Assembly (NCBI GenBank): GCA_035541415.1
Contig: DATKNI010000005.1
Coordinates: forward strand, 1-45,622
DNA: 45,622 nucleotides
Direction of reading: 5' to 3'
Source of the DNA: JAKAGE01 sp035541415
GTDB lineage: Bacteria; Patescibacteriota; Minisyncoccia; UBA6257; 2-01-FULL-56-20
Shown in pieces: positions 36,445 to 44,687 of this stretch. Each line of letters opens with the position of its first letter. The stretch's first letter is position 1. A model generated the notes under the pieces. That model was given only the letters and a program-made list of their open reading frames with translations. It did not search any database and was not told where the DNA came from. The position numbers and the translations under genes were made by a program.

Positions 36445-38853
36445 CTAATCGCCCGCACTGGACGAAGCGTCTGTGCTCGAAGGATCGGCGGACTGCGGCG
36501 CGGGCGCGGGGGCCGCATCAGACGAGGAAGCCGTTGACGAAGGAGCGATATCGGCGGTTGACGTCGGATCGGTGGCGGGCGCGGGCTCTCCCGAACCGCC
36601 GGTGCTATTCAAAATATTTGAGAGCTGGGCCCCGTTAATGCAGATGTCCTGGACACAGAGTTCATCCGTAGTCACCTTGTGCGCGACGAGCTCTTGGATG
36701 GTCGCGATGCCGTTCCGGATGACGAGCCCGAGCTTGGCGAGCGCCGCTTGGACATATGCCGTAAACTGATCGGTCGTGGATTGCCCGCCCGACATTCCCT
36801 GGAGCGCCCACAGCGAGTTCGCAATGTCCTGCGTGCTCGTGATGCTGCCAAGCGACCAGCCTGGATTCACAAACATCATCACTTGCGACGTGGCGTTCGG
36901 ATTACCCGCATCTCCAAGATCGTTCTCAAGCGCCATGCCGATCACGCGGCCCGGCTGGGTTGCGCGCATCGCGACCCCCGGAATGTCGGACGACGTGAGA
37001 AAATCGCCCGCGTGGATCTCACCGTTCTTCATGGTGACGTTCACCGGCACGCGTCCGGCGAGCGCGATCACCGTCGAGCCATGGCCGTCTTCGCCGCCGC
37101 CGGCAACGAGGCCAGCCGTCGTCGTGATCACGCCAGCAAGGCCGGTCTGATACGGGCTCGTCGATTGTTGGAATGAAACGCTCGAGGTCGCATTCAAATT
37201 TGCGGCGACAACTTCTCCTTGAATGTAATCGGTGTCAGTGCCGTCCACCGGGATGAATTCGCCGACGTCCGTAAGGCCGCTCGTCACGACGCCGCGGGCG
37301 ACGATCGACGTGCTCGTGGTAGTGCCGGCGGTTGATGCAAAGAATGCGACGGTCGCCGATCCCGTCGCCGTCGTCGGCGTTGTACAGTTGCTCGTGAAAC
37401 AGACCGTGAGCGTGGATGAACCGAATTGCGTCGTGGTCGCAATGGCGAGGCCAGTGCCGGAAGCCGTGGACGGGATATCAACAAAACCGCCTTTTGAAAC
37501 GGTGAAGATGTTCGATGTGCTCGCGACCTGGAACAAGAAGGAGCCGAGGGTGTTGGTGCCGACGGCGAGGCCGCCTGCCGTGTTGTTTGGAATGGTAACC
37601 ACGCCAGACTTGGAAACCGTGACGACGTTTGTGGAGCTGCCGATGGTGAGGAAGCTGCCGCCCACGGCCGTCGACGTCCCCACGGTGAATGCGCCGAGTG
37701 CCGTTGACGTCACCTGGAATGTCGCCGTCGACGTGACGTTCAACGTTCCGCCGATTTTCAGGTTGCCCGCAAGGAGCGTGCTGCCCGTCGCCGAAACCAG
37801 GAATTCCGTCGTACTGTTCACCTGCAGATTGAAGAAGTCGCCGCCGAACGCCGCCGGATTACTGCCAATGTACGTTCCCGACGCCGAGTTGCCGCTTTGG
37901 ATCGTCGTCGTCGAAAGCTGGATGAGGGACGTCGTCGCTTGTCCGATCGGCGTTGCCGCGAGCACGAGTCCGCGTTCCCAGCCCGAGCCAATGTAAATCG
38001 CGCTTTCGGTCCCCGTGGCGTTCGTGATCGGATCAATCTTGATGCCGATCTCATTCACGCCGGCTTGCGTCGTTGTATTTTCAACAATGCGGAGCGCATC
38101 CCATATTCCGCCCGAAGTTCCTCCCGCCGTCACCGTCAATTTTACATTTGCCGCTTCAACGGCCGCCGCGCCGCCAAAATAATCTGACTCCAGATTATTG
38201 ATGCCGGTCGATGTCACGGCGCTCGTTGCCGAGTTTGCAATATGGAACAAGTCGACGGTCGGAATACTATTGGCAAGAATCTGCATCTGCGTCCCCGTCG
38301 ATTCGGTTATCGTGACCGCGCCGCTTGATGCAATCCTAAAAAGCGAACTCGAGTTGTTTTGAAAATTCAGGTAATCAACGTTTGAACCCGACACGGCATT
38401 AACGCCAAAATATGTTCCCGACGGAGAGCCGCCGACGATAAAATTATTGCCGAGGAGGAGGAGTGTCGCGGTTGCCGCCTGCGTTGGAACTCCCGCAACC
38501 ATAAGATTGGAAAGGGGCGACGACGTACCGATGCCGACACTGCCGGTTGACGTGCTGATATACATGAATCCCGTATTTGCCGTTATGGTGCCGCTTGAAT
38601 CGTTCACATAAAGGATTCCGCCAATCGGCAGCGTCGTCGTACCAAAGAGCGGCGGATCAACGGTGCAGTTCGTGCTCGTTGGCGCACAGCCAGGATCGAG
38701 CGTTGCCCCCGGAATGAACGGACTCGTCGGCGGGTCGGCAAGTACGTTGTTCAAGAAGAGCGAAAAGGCAAGATACAGCCCGAACGAAATCGTGGACATC
38801 AGCAAAAACCACGGTCGTCCGCGACTTGGATTATTCTTTCGTTCGTTATTCAT
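36445..38853 (-). CDS. Large fibre-like surface protein
   Basis: The 802-aa protein has an N-terminal membrane/signal helix (about 15-38) and a long Thr/Ser/Gly-rich beta-repeat region with units such as FLVSATGSTLLAGNLKIGG and FTVSKGGFVDIPSTASGTG. This pattern is typical of trimeric phage-tail-fibre-like repeats. Near residues 560-650 lies a compact domain (VIALAGRVPVNVTMKNGEIH, GDFLTSSDIPGVAMRA) that I recall from other CPR fibre proteins. The C-terminal tail is Asp/Ser/Ala/Pro-rich. A role as adhesin or attachment fibre is an inference. Confidence 0.78.
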   Translation of the reverse strand: MNNERKNNPSRGRPWFLLMSTISFGLYLAFSLFLNNVLADPPTSPFIPGATLDPGCAPTSTNCTVDPPLFGTTTLPIGGILYVNDSSGTITANTGFMYISTSTGSVGIGTSSPLSNLMVAGVPTQAATATLLLLGNNFIVGGSPSGTYFGVNAVSGSNVDYLNFQNNSSSLFRIASSGAVTITESTGTQMQILANSIPTVDLFHIANSATSAVTSTGINNLESDYFGGAAAVEAANVKLTVTAGGTSGGIWDALRIVENTTTQAGVNEIGIKIDPITNATGTESAIYIGSGWERGLVLAATPIGQATTSLIQLSTTTIQSGNSASGTYIGSNPAAFGGDFFNLQVNSTTEFLVSATGSTLLAGNLKIGGTLNVTSTATFQVTSTALGAFTVGTSTAVGGSFLTIGSSTNVVTVSKSGVVTIPNNTAGGLAVGTNTLGSFLFQVASTSNIFTVSKGGFVDIPSTASGTGLAIATTTQFGSSTLTVCFTSNCTTPTTATGSATVAFFASTAGTTTSTSIVARGVVTSGLTDVGEFIPVDGTDTDYIQGEVVAANLNATSSVSFQQSTSPYQTGLAGVITTTAGLVAGGGEDGHGSTVIALAGRVPVNVTMKNGEIHAGDFLTSSDIPGVAMRATQPGRVIGMALENDLGDAGNPNATSQVMMFVNPGWSLGSITSTQDIANSLWALQGMSGGQSTTDQFTAYVQAALAKLGLVIRNGIATIQELVAHKVTTDELCVQDICINGAQLSNILNSTGGSGEPAPATDPTSTADIAPSSTASSSDAAPAPAPQSADPSSTDASSSAGD

Positions 38854-38909
38854 TTGATACGTGGAAATAAGCCGGGCATAGTACGCCCTACCTTAATTCT
38901 ACCAATCAA

Positions 38910-38941
38910 AACCGCCTGTTTTCTGTGGAAAACAAGCGGTT
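38910..38941 (-). terminator. Intrinsic terminator downstream of sodA
   Basis: AACCGC-c-TGTTTTC and GAAAACA-a-GCGGTT form a stem of about 13 pairs with loop tgtg. On the minus strand TTTTG follows. It lies 28 bp beyond the sodA stop codon. Confidence 0.65.
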
Positions 38942-38968
38942 GGGTCTGCAAGGCGCTTCCTATTTGAC

Positions 38969-39595
38969 TTATTTGCCTATATTTTTGTCAACAGCTTCCC
39001 AATTCACGACGCTCCACCATGCCGCAATGTAATCCGGACGCTTGTTTTGATACTGCAAATAATAAGCGTGCTCCCACACGTCGAGGCCGAGCACCGGCTT
39101 CTGATGCTTCATAAGCGGGCTGTCTTGATTTGGCGTCGTCGTAATGATCAACTTGTTGCTCGAATCAAGCACGAGCCATGCCCAGCCCGATCCGAATACA
39201 CCTGTTGCAGCTTTATTAAATTCTTCTTTAAATTTTCCGAAGTCGCCGAAAACTTCTTGGATTGCGGCGCCGATCTGCCCGCCCGGTTCGGCGGCCGCGC
39301 CGCTCGTTGCCGCTCCCCCGTTGGGTCCCATGATCGCCCAAAAAAACGAATGGTTCATGTGCCCTCCGCCATGGTTGCGCACCGCCGTGCGGATGTCTTC
39401 GGGAACCGCATCAATTGCCGTGAGCAATTCTTCGAGCGGCTTGTCCGCGATTTCCGGATGCTTGTCGAGCGCTTCGTTCAGCTTGGCAACATACGTTGCA
39501 TGGTGCTTTGTATGGTGAAGCTCCATCGTCTTGGCGTCGATGTAGGGCTCAAGCGCGTCATACGCATACGGCAATTTTGGCAATTCGTATTTCAT
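38969..39595 (-). CDS. sodA: Superoxide dismutase (Fe/Mn family)
   Basis: The 208-aa enzyme converts superoxide to oxygen and hydrogen peroxide. Metal ligands are H27 (in MELHHTKHH), H82 (GGGHMNHSFFW), D172 and H176 (LDVWEHAYYLQY). MGPNGG is a Mn-type marker. An Ala/Gly-rich insertion (about 95-107) follows it. No signal peptide is seen, so it is probably cytoplasmic. It starts 7 bp after the peptidoglycan-binding gene, embedded in the surface cluster, and is followed by its own terminator. Confidence 0.95.
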   Translation of the reverse strand: MKYELPKLPYAYDALEPYIDAKTMELHHTKHHATYVAKLNEALDKHPEIADKPLEELLTAIDAVPEDIRTAVRNHGGGHMNHSFFWAIMGPNGGAATSGAAAEPGGQIGAAIQEVFGDFGKFKEEFNKAATGVFGSGWAWLVLDSSNKLIITTTPNQDSPLMKHQKPVLGLDVWEHAYYLQYQNKRPDYIAAWWSVVNWEAVDKNIGK

Positions 39596-39602
39596 AATAA
39601 TT

Positions 39603-40706
39603 TTATGAATGGCTATTCATATATGATCTCGTAATCGGTCCAAAAAATCCAGTTGCGCGAATGCCGTGCGCTTGTTGGAACATGATGAGCGCCGCCTGGG
39701 TCTTTGCGCCGAAATAGATGACTTCGTTGCCGGATGATCCGAATCCGAATGCGGCAACCGGATAGCCGTGACGGTTCAGATAGATTTGGAGGTTCTGCAC
39801 GTCATAGCCCGCCATGCCGATCGCAAGATTTCTTGCGAAATAGAATGATGGTGTTCCGGTTGCGGTGGTTCCCCCGCCGCTGGTGCCGCCGCCGGCCTGA
39901 ACCAGCAAGGCCTCAAGCTGCGTTGTGAGCTGCGTGAGAAGCGCCTGAAGCGCCTCCGTTGACGTTGGCAGATTGAGCGTCGTTGTCGCAACGGTCGGCA
40001 CGGGGGTGTAATATGATCCGCCGCCGCCACCACCTCCGCCACCGCCGCCGCTCGTCGGTTGCGCCGGCGTGGTTGCGCTCGCAGCATTGGATGGCGAAGA
40101 CGTGTTGTTCGCAAGGTCGACGGCGGTTACGGCGTAATAATAGGCGGTCGCTGCCGCAAGGCCGGTGTTTGCATAGCTCGGCTGGGTGGCGGTTGCGATC
40201 TGCGCGAGAGTGCTCGTCGAAAGGCCCTGGAACACTTGATAGCCGGATATGCCATTCGTATCGGTTGAGGTTGCCCAGGTGAGATCAATCTCGCTTGCGG
40301 AAGCTGCCGTCGCCACGACGCTCGTCGGCACCGAGGGCGGCGTCGTGTCGAGCGTCACGCTCGTCGTAGCCGTGGTCGAGGCGGAACCATTGCTTGCCGT
40401 AAGGGTGTATACCGTGGTGGACGTCGGACTCACCGAAAGCGATCCGGAGAGGGTGGAGGTGGAGAATCCTCCCGGGGTGATCGCTACCGTTGAAGCGTTG
40501 GTTGCCGACCAGGAGAGGAGGGATGATCCCGTCGCAATAACCGCAGGATTTGCCGTAAACGAGGTCACCGTTGGCGTGGCGGGACCTGAAAGAACCGTCA
40601 CCGCCATGGTGATGGATGTTCCCGCATGCGCCGTCGAAACCTGGAACAGAAGTCCGGCTGCAACGGTTATGAAAAGGCTTGCGATGGGGACAAAAATTTT
40701 TTTCAT
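39603..40706 (-). CDS. Secreted Ig/FN3 protein with C-terminal peptidoglycan-binding domain
   Basis: The 367-aa protein has a signal peptide ending STAHAGT and an Ig-like domain (TSFTANPAVIATGSSLLSWS, about 45-120). An FN3 domain follows (VPTSVVATAASASEIDLTW to YYYAVTAVD), then a poly-glycine linker and a coiled segment (STEALQALLTQLTTQLEAL). The end is a PG_binding_1-type domain (NLAIGMAGYDVQNLQIYLNR to GFFGPITRSYMN). It should attach to the cell wall and display its Ig/FN3 part. The gene starts 1 bp after the kelch gene stop and ends 7 bp before sodA. Confidence 0.85.
   Translation of the reverse strand: MKKIFVPIASLFITVAAGLLFQVSTAHAGTSITMAVTVLSGPATPTVTSFTANPAVIATGSSLLSWSATNASTVAITPGGFSTSTLSGSLSVSPTSTTVYTLTASNGSASTTATTSVTLDTTPPSVPTSVVATAASASEIDLTWATSTDTNGISGYQVFQGLSTSTLAQIATATQPSYANTGLAAATAYYYAVTAVDLANNTSSPSNAASATTPAQPTSGGGGGGGGGGGSYYTPVPTVATTTLNLPTSTEALQALLTQLTTQLEALLVQAGGGTSGGGTTATGTPSFYFARNLAIGMAGYDVQNLQIYLNRHGYPVAAFGFGSSGNEVIYFGAKTQAALIMFQQAHGIRATGFFGPITRSYMNSHS
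40017..40052 (-). repeat. GGN-repeat encoding a poly-glycine linker
   Basis: Imperfect GGN triplets encode about a dozen glycines in the peptidoglycan-binding protein. It parallels the linker of the FN3-dockerin protein. Confidence 0.75.
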
Positions 40707-40707
40707 A

Positions 40708-43656
40708 TCAGTTTGCCGAAAATACAGCAGTATAATTTACTGTCCCGCTATACGTTCCTGTCGGCTGATTGCTCGGAATTTGAATACCCCAGAACATATT
40801 CTGCTGAGGAATCTGCATAAAGCCGATGGTCGTCGTATCGCTCGGCGGCTTGCCGCCGATCGTATATAAGAAACTATTGTTAATGACGCCCGCATTGCGG
40901 CTTACTCCTTTTTGAGGAAGTATCGGCAAGCCCTTGCCGCCTTGGCCGGTCATGCCGCCGGACGAAAGCGGCACGTAACTTACCGTCGAACTGTCGCCGC
41001 CGCTCCCGGTCGAGTCGCCGCCGAGGATGAAGGCAAAATTCGTATTCGCCGCAACGGCGCCGCCCTCGATGCCATATTCGAGCGGCGTTCCCTGGAGCCA
41101 CGACGTGATCGTCCCGTTCCCGTTGCATGGCGCATAGAGAACGGTAGTCGTCACCGTGTTGTTCACCGGCTGGCCGCCGAAAATATAAATATAACCGTTC
41201 TCGGATATTGGGAATAATTTTTGGAGCGTGTTCGGAAGCGCCGTCGTGCTCGTCCACGCTCCCACGCTGCCATCGCCATTGATCTGCGCGTAGAAGGTTG
41301 TTGAAACAGTGCCCGTTCCCCCGCCGCCCTGCGTGGAACCGCCAATCGCGTACAGATATCCTCCGCATTGCGCGGTTCCCAAAACGGCGCGCGGGGCCGG
41401 CAGGGGCGACGTCTGCGTCCAGGCGCCGATCGTGCCGTTGCTATTGATCGGCGCATAGGACACCGTGGAGGTCGCGCCCGACGGCGCGGCGCCGCCGATC
41501 GCGTACATGAATCCGTTATAAACGATGAGGTCGCCGAATTGCGAAAGCGCATTTGGAAGGGGCGTACTGGTCGCAAAGCTGCCAATCGTCCCGTCGCTGT
41601 TGAACGGCGCAATATACGTGGTACTCGTCGTACTGCCGCCGGCAACGCCGCCGCCCACGATATAAAGATTGTTGTTGTATGCTGCGGCGCCAAAAAGTTC
41701 GAGCGGCTGAGGCAATGGCGTTGTATTCGTCCATCCGGACGTCGTGTTCGCCGGCGGCGCAATCAACTGGAAGCCGCTCACCGACGCCGCAGTACTCGAA
41801 AGAGCCTGCTCGGATCCGCCAAACGTAAACGTCGTCGTCGCATAGTGCTCCGATGACGTCGCGATCGTGTTGGCGCCCAAGGTGAGCGCCGTGCCATTCA
41901 ATTGCAGCGTTGCCGTTGCATTCCCGGCGTTCACGACCGTGATGACCTGGTTGGTGCTCGACGTATTTGCCCCCGCCGCTATGCTGCCGTAGCTCGCCGT
42001 CGAAGTCGTGATGTTCAAAGCAGCCATCGTATTCAAAACGACGCCCGACGGAGTGCTCGTCGTCACCACGTTGCTCGTGTTGTCGATTACCGAAATCGCA
42101 GCCTTCCAGGTTTGTCCGGAAAACGACGACGAGGAATCGGTCGGCTGGGCGAAGTACCAGATGTTCGCAGAGCACGACACCGTGGTTGAATTATTCGAAA
42201 AGGTGCAGCCGCTTGCCGAAACTTGGTAGCAATTCAAGTCATCGGCGGTGCACGTCGAGCCCACGCCGGAGCGGAAGAATGTCGACGTTGCGGATGTTAT
42301 CGTGCCGCCCACATCCGTGGTCGATGCCGTCACGGTGACGGTCGTCGTCGCGTTCGGCGTGAGCACGATGCTCGATCCCCCGTTCAGGAGCATTCCCGAA
42401 ATCGTTATCGTGCTCGGCGGAGCTGAGGTGATCTGCGGGTAGTTGGTGTAGCCCGCGAGCGCCGTGCCATCCGACTTCACCGGACGGAAACAGTACGTCG
42501 TCGAGGCGGGCGAAGAAAAATCGATCAATGAAAAATCCCATTTTCCATCGGCGCCGGGACTGATCGTCGACGTCACCACGAATGGATTCTGATCGTTATA
42601 GGTTTCCGTGACGATACTCGCGCCGCCGTCGGTCGGATCGCTCGACGTCGTCGTGAGAAGGGATCCGTACGACGCGCCCGCATTCGTGTTGAAGCGGATA
42701 TTGCCGCTCGAGGTCGCAACATCGGTAAACGTAAGTGCGCTCGAACAGCTGCCGGAGGTGGTCGCAACTTGAAGCTTGAGCTGGTCGACACCCGCCGTTC
42801 CCGTCGCTGCGCTTGCGCGGATGAGCATGCGGAGGCGGAATGCGGCGCCCGTCGAGGAAAGCGTCGCCGAGGCGTTCTGCGCGGCGAGCGCGGAGCCCAC
42901 TTGCAGGCTGTTTGCATTGTTGAACCATCGATACGCGATTTCCTGATAGGTTGTCGTCGTTCCGCCGGCAAACGAGAAGATGCCAAAAATATATTTGGAC
43001 GTGGCGGCGGTCGTCATGCCGGCCGTATAGGTTCCGGTTGCGGTAACGATGCGATCCTCAAACGCCGACTTCGTGGTTGATGCTTCGATCGTGTAGCTCG
43101 CTCCGGCAGTGTATGACGGCGATCCCGTTTCGCCCGCGATCGCAATGAGAAGTTCGTTCGCGAGCGTCGTCGTTATATTGCCCGTGGTGAGCGTCGTGCT
43201 CTGCGTCGTCACGATCGACACGTTCTGCTGGTCGAGCGAATTCGCAAGCGAGATGCCGGCATATTCCGCTTCCATGCACGCCGGCGGGTTGCTCACGCTG
43301 CCGGAAATGGTCGTCGTCGTAATCCCTCCTGCGGCGCTTTCAACATAATAGAGGGCGTACGAAACTCCGGTGCCGATCAACGAGCTGCTCGTGATGGTTG
43401 CCGTTCTGAATGTGTCGCTTGCCGTATCGCTGATTGATAACCCCGTCGACGACGCGTTTGCCACAAAGGCGCTCACCGCAAGCCAATCCCCCGGGGTAAC
43501 CGTGATTGCCGGCAAAACACAGCTCGTGCCGCTCGTCGGCGTCACGGATGTTATCTGGACAAGCGAGATAGCTGCCTTTGAATGGTTTACATATGCGAGC
43601 ATGCATCCAAAAAATATGAGGATGCCGCCAATTATAAAAAGCTTCTGCCTGACCAT
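40708..43656 (-). CDS. Large secreted surface protein with kelch-like propeller inserted in the shared C-terminal domain
   Basis: The 982-aa protein has a signal helix (about 8-28) and an N-terminal beta domain shared with the 622-aa protein. A second beta region spans about 230-420, followed by the SSIVLTPNATTTVTVTAST domain and the shared C-terminal domain. That last domain is split: SVSGFQLIAPP is followed by about 310 residues (639-950) with six kelch-like repeats (for example LYIVGG, MYAIGG, LYAIGG, IYIFGG), and then resumes as FWGIQIPSNQPTGTYSGTV. The propeller may bind glycan or protein. TATTAT lies 6 nt before the ATG. Confidence 0.82.
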   Translation of the reverse strand: MVRQKLFIIGGILIFFGCMLAYVNHSKAAISLVQITSVTPTSGTSCVLPAITVTPGDWLAVSAFVANASSTGLSISDTASDTFRTATITSSSLIGTGVSYALYYVESAAGGITTTTISGSVSNPPACMEAEYAGISLANSLDQQNVSIVTTQSTTLTTGNITTTLANELLIAIAGETGSPSYTAGASYTIEASTTKSAFEDRIVTATGTYTAGMTTAATSKYIFGIFSFAGGTTTTYQEIAYRWFNNANSLQVGSALAAQNASATLSSTGAAFRLRMLIRASAATGTAGVDQLKLQVATTSGSCSSALTFTDVATSSGNIRFNTNAGASYGSLLTTTSSDPTDGGASIVTETYNDQNPFVVTSTISPGADGKWDFSLIDFSSPASTTYCFRPVKSDGTALAGYTNYPQITSAPPSTITISGMLLNGGSSIVLTPNATTTVTVTASTTDVGGTITSATSTFFRSGVGSTCTADDLNCYQVSASGCTFSNNSTTVSCSANIWYFAQPTDSSSSFSGQTWKAAISVIDNTSNVVTTSTPSGVVLNTMAALNITTSTASYGSIAAGANTSSTNQVITVVNAGNATATLQLNGTALTLGANTIATSSEHYATTTFTFGGSEQALSSTAASVSGFQLIAPPANTTSGWTNTTPLPQPLELFGAAAYNNNLYIVGGGVAGGSTTSTTYIAPFNSDGTIGSFATSTPLPNALSQFGDLIVYNGFMYAIGGAAPSGATSTVSYAPINSNGTIGAWTQTSPLPAPRAVLGTAQCGGYLYAIGGSTQGGGGTGTVSTTFYAQINGDGSVGAWTSTTALPNTLQKLFPISENGYIYIFGGQPVNNTVTTTVLYAPCNGNGTITSWLQGTPLEYGIEGGAVAANTNFAFILGGDSTGSGGDSSTVSYVPLSSGGMTGQGGKGLPILPQKGVSRNAGVINNSFLYTIGGKPPSDTTTIGFMQIPQQNMFWGIQIPSNQPTGTYSGTVNYTAVFSAN

Positions 43657-43662
43657 TCGATA

Positions 43663-43668
43663 ATAATA
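43663..43668 (-). promoter_or_regulatory. -10 element of the kelch surface-protein gene
   Basis: TATTAT on the minus strand, then 6 nt to the ATG at 43656. It lies immediately beyond the terminator of the upstream remnant, so transcription of the large surface cluster probably begins here. Confidence 0.5.
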
Positions 43669-43673
43669 ACAAA

Positions 43674-43699
43674 AAGCCGCTCCTTGTAAGTAGCGGCTT
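43674..43699 (-). terminator. Intrinsic terminator of the upstream remnant
   Basis: AAGCCGCT and AGCGGCTT, with inner CTT/AAG pairs, form the stem. On the minus strand a T run follows, while the plus strand has none. Confidence 0.75.
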
Positions 43700-43719
43700 G
43701 TGAAACATGAGAAATAGAA

Positions 43720-43947
43720 CTATGAACAACCGGCTGCTTTTAGCTTTCCGATTTTCGAGAGCCAGTTTACGTGGCCTCCGTTTTCGTTGGACGAGTGGTA
43801 TTCGCCAACTGCCCAAAACGAACAATTGTCGGCTGGGTCAATCACAATATCCGTGTAATCCTCCCAGTTCGGAGCATCATTACGATCGCCTGTTCCAGCG
43901 GCGATCGTATACTCGGTTACGGGGATAATAGTAACTTCAGCTCTGAA
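43720..43947 (-). pseudogene. C-terminal remnant of a large secreted protein
   Basis: An open frame of 75 residues lies directly after an in-frame TAA and lacks a start codon. Its sequence (GDRNDAPNWEDYTDIVIDPA, DNCSFWAVGEYHSS, VNWLSKIGKLKAAGCS) matches the typical end of large secreted sialidase-like or propeller proteins: G-D-Y-s-x-x-x-x-D-P-x-D-D-C-x-F-W-x-x-x-E-Y ... W-x-x-x-I-G. The rest of the gene is missing. The tRNA-Gln promoter starts 4 bp beyond the open frame, so a deletion or insertion at the tRNA locus is likely. It keeps its own terminator. Confidence 0.65.
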
Positions 43948-43950
43948 TTA

Positions 43951-43979
43951 TTGTCAATCAACAGCTCGCATGATAAGAT
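43951..43979 (+). promoter_or_regulatory. Promoter of tRNA-Gln
   Basis: TTGTCA (43951-43956), a 17-nt spacer and TAAGAT (43974-43979), with the start expected just before the tRNA at 43991. Confidence 0.65.
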
Positions 43980-43990
43980 TTTTCGGACAT

Positions 43991-44064
43991 TGGGGGGTCG
44001 TCTAACGGTAGGACAGCGCCCTTTGGAGGCGTTTATCGGGGTTCGAATCCCTGCCCCCCAGCCA
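43991..44064 (+). tRNA. tRNA-Gln (anticodon TTG), CCA encoded
   Basis: The acceptor is TGGGGGG/CCCCCCA plus G73, and the anticodon loop is CTTTGGA (anticodon TTG). The T arm is CGGGG-TTCGAAT-CCCTG. CCA is encoded at 44062-44064, unlike the tRNA-Lys and tRNA-Ala genes here. Confidence 0.93.
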
Positions 44065-44222
44065 ATCGCGACGAGTGCCGTCGTTCTGAATTCTAGTGAA
44101 CGGTTTTCTCGCATCAATGTTGAGGTTTCTCGACGCCAGTGTGAGGTTCGATCCGATACTTGAAACAATGAGTCGCTTTTCGGTCGTGAAATTGATCTGC
44201 CTACCATCCGCCTTAGGTGAGG

Positions 44223-44284
44223 CCCAAAAAAATGGGCCAAGCGTGTTACCAGCACGCTCAGCCCGTTCCTGCTAATCGCAGGAC
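44223..44284 (+). other. Three-hairpin leader before the 44307 gene
   Basis: GGCCCA/TGGGCC (44223-44240, A-rich loop), AGCGTG/CACGCT (44242-44260) and CCTGC/GCAGG (44270-44284) follow one another just upstream of the Shine-Dalgarno site of the next gene. It resembles in layout the structured leader of the excisionase-like gene. No known RNA family is recognised. 44065-44222 contains nothing recognisable. Confidence 0.4.
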
Positions 44285-44306
44285 GTGCTCACCATAAGGA
44301 ATGGTT

Positions 44307-44687
44307 ATGGCGACCACGGTCCGCGACTTCAAGTCCATTGTCTGCAACTACTTCCTGCCTCTGGGGGAAGCAGAACCTTCCGACGTTCCCGCGCCGGAGC
44401 CTCAACATTCAACACCCGTTAGTCCAGAAAATCAAGTCTTGTCGACTTCGGAGTTGTGGGACGCAGCACGGGGGCTCGCAGATATCGCTTACAGCCTCCA
44501 CAAGCGTGAAAGCGGAAGCACCGTAAATTTAGTTTCTGGCGACCTCGCGGGACGACCGCTCTATGCGGTCTCGATTGGGATTGGCGTGCCTCCAAAAACA
44601 AGACATTCACACTGGTATCGCTCCGCAAGATGGGTCACCAAATCGATGGAACTAATCAGAGGAATACGCAGGTCGCGGTATCGGTAG
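44307..44687 (+). CDS. Hypothetical protein, 126 aa
   Basis: No family is recognised. The protein starts MATTVRDFKSIVCNYFLPLG, has a Pro/Ser-rich linker, a helix LSTSELWDAARGLADIAYSL, and a strand pair STVNLVSGDLAGRPLYAVSI. AAGGAA 6 nt before the ATG at 44307 supports this start over an in-frame ATG two codons upstream. Its last 42 codons overlap, convergently, the end of the HEPN-like gene by 127 bp; one of the two C-termini may not be real. It lies in the tRNA-Gln accessory region. Confidence 0.5.
   Translation: MATTVRDFKSIVCNYFLPLGEAEPSDVPAPEPQHSTPVSPENQVLSTSELWDAARGLADIAYSLHKRESGSTVNLVSGDLAGRPLYAVSIGIGVPPKTRHSHWYRSARWVTKSMELIRGIRRSRYR

Noticed and set aside
37232..37996. 254-codon plus-strand frame opposite the fibre gene
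   Set aside because: A Val/Pro-rich shadow of the Thr/Ser-rich fibre repeats, with no start signal.
43917..44255. Minus-strand frame whose end reads through the antisense of tRNA-Gln (GAGIRTPINASKG)
   Set aside because: The tail resembles recombinase ends that read through tRNA genes, but the upstream part shows no recombinase features, and this phrase arises from any antisense reading of such tRNAs.
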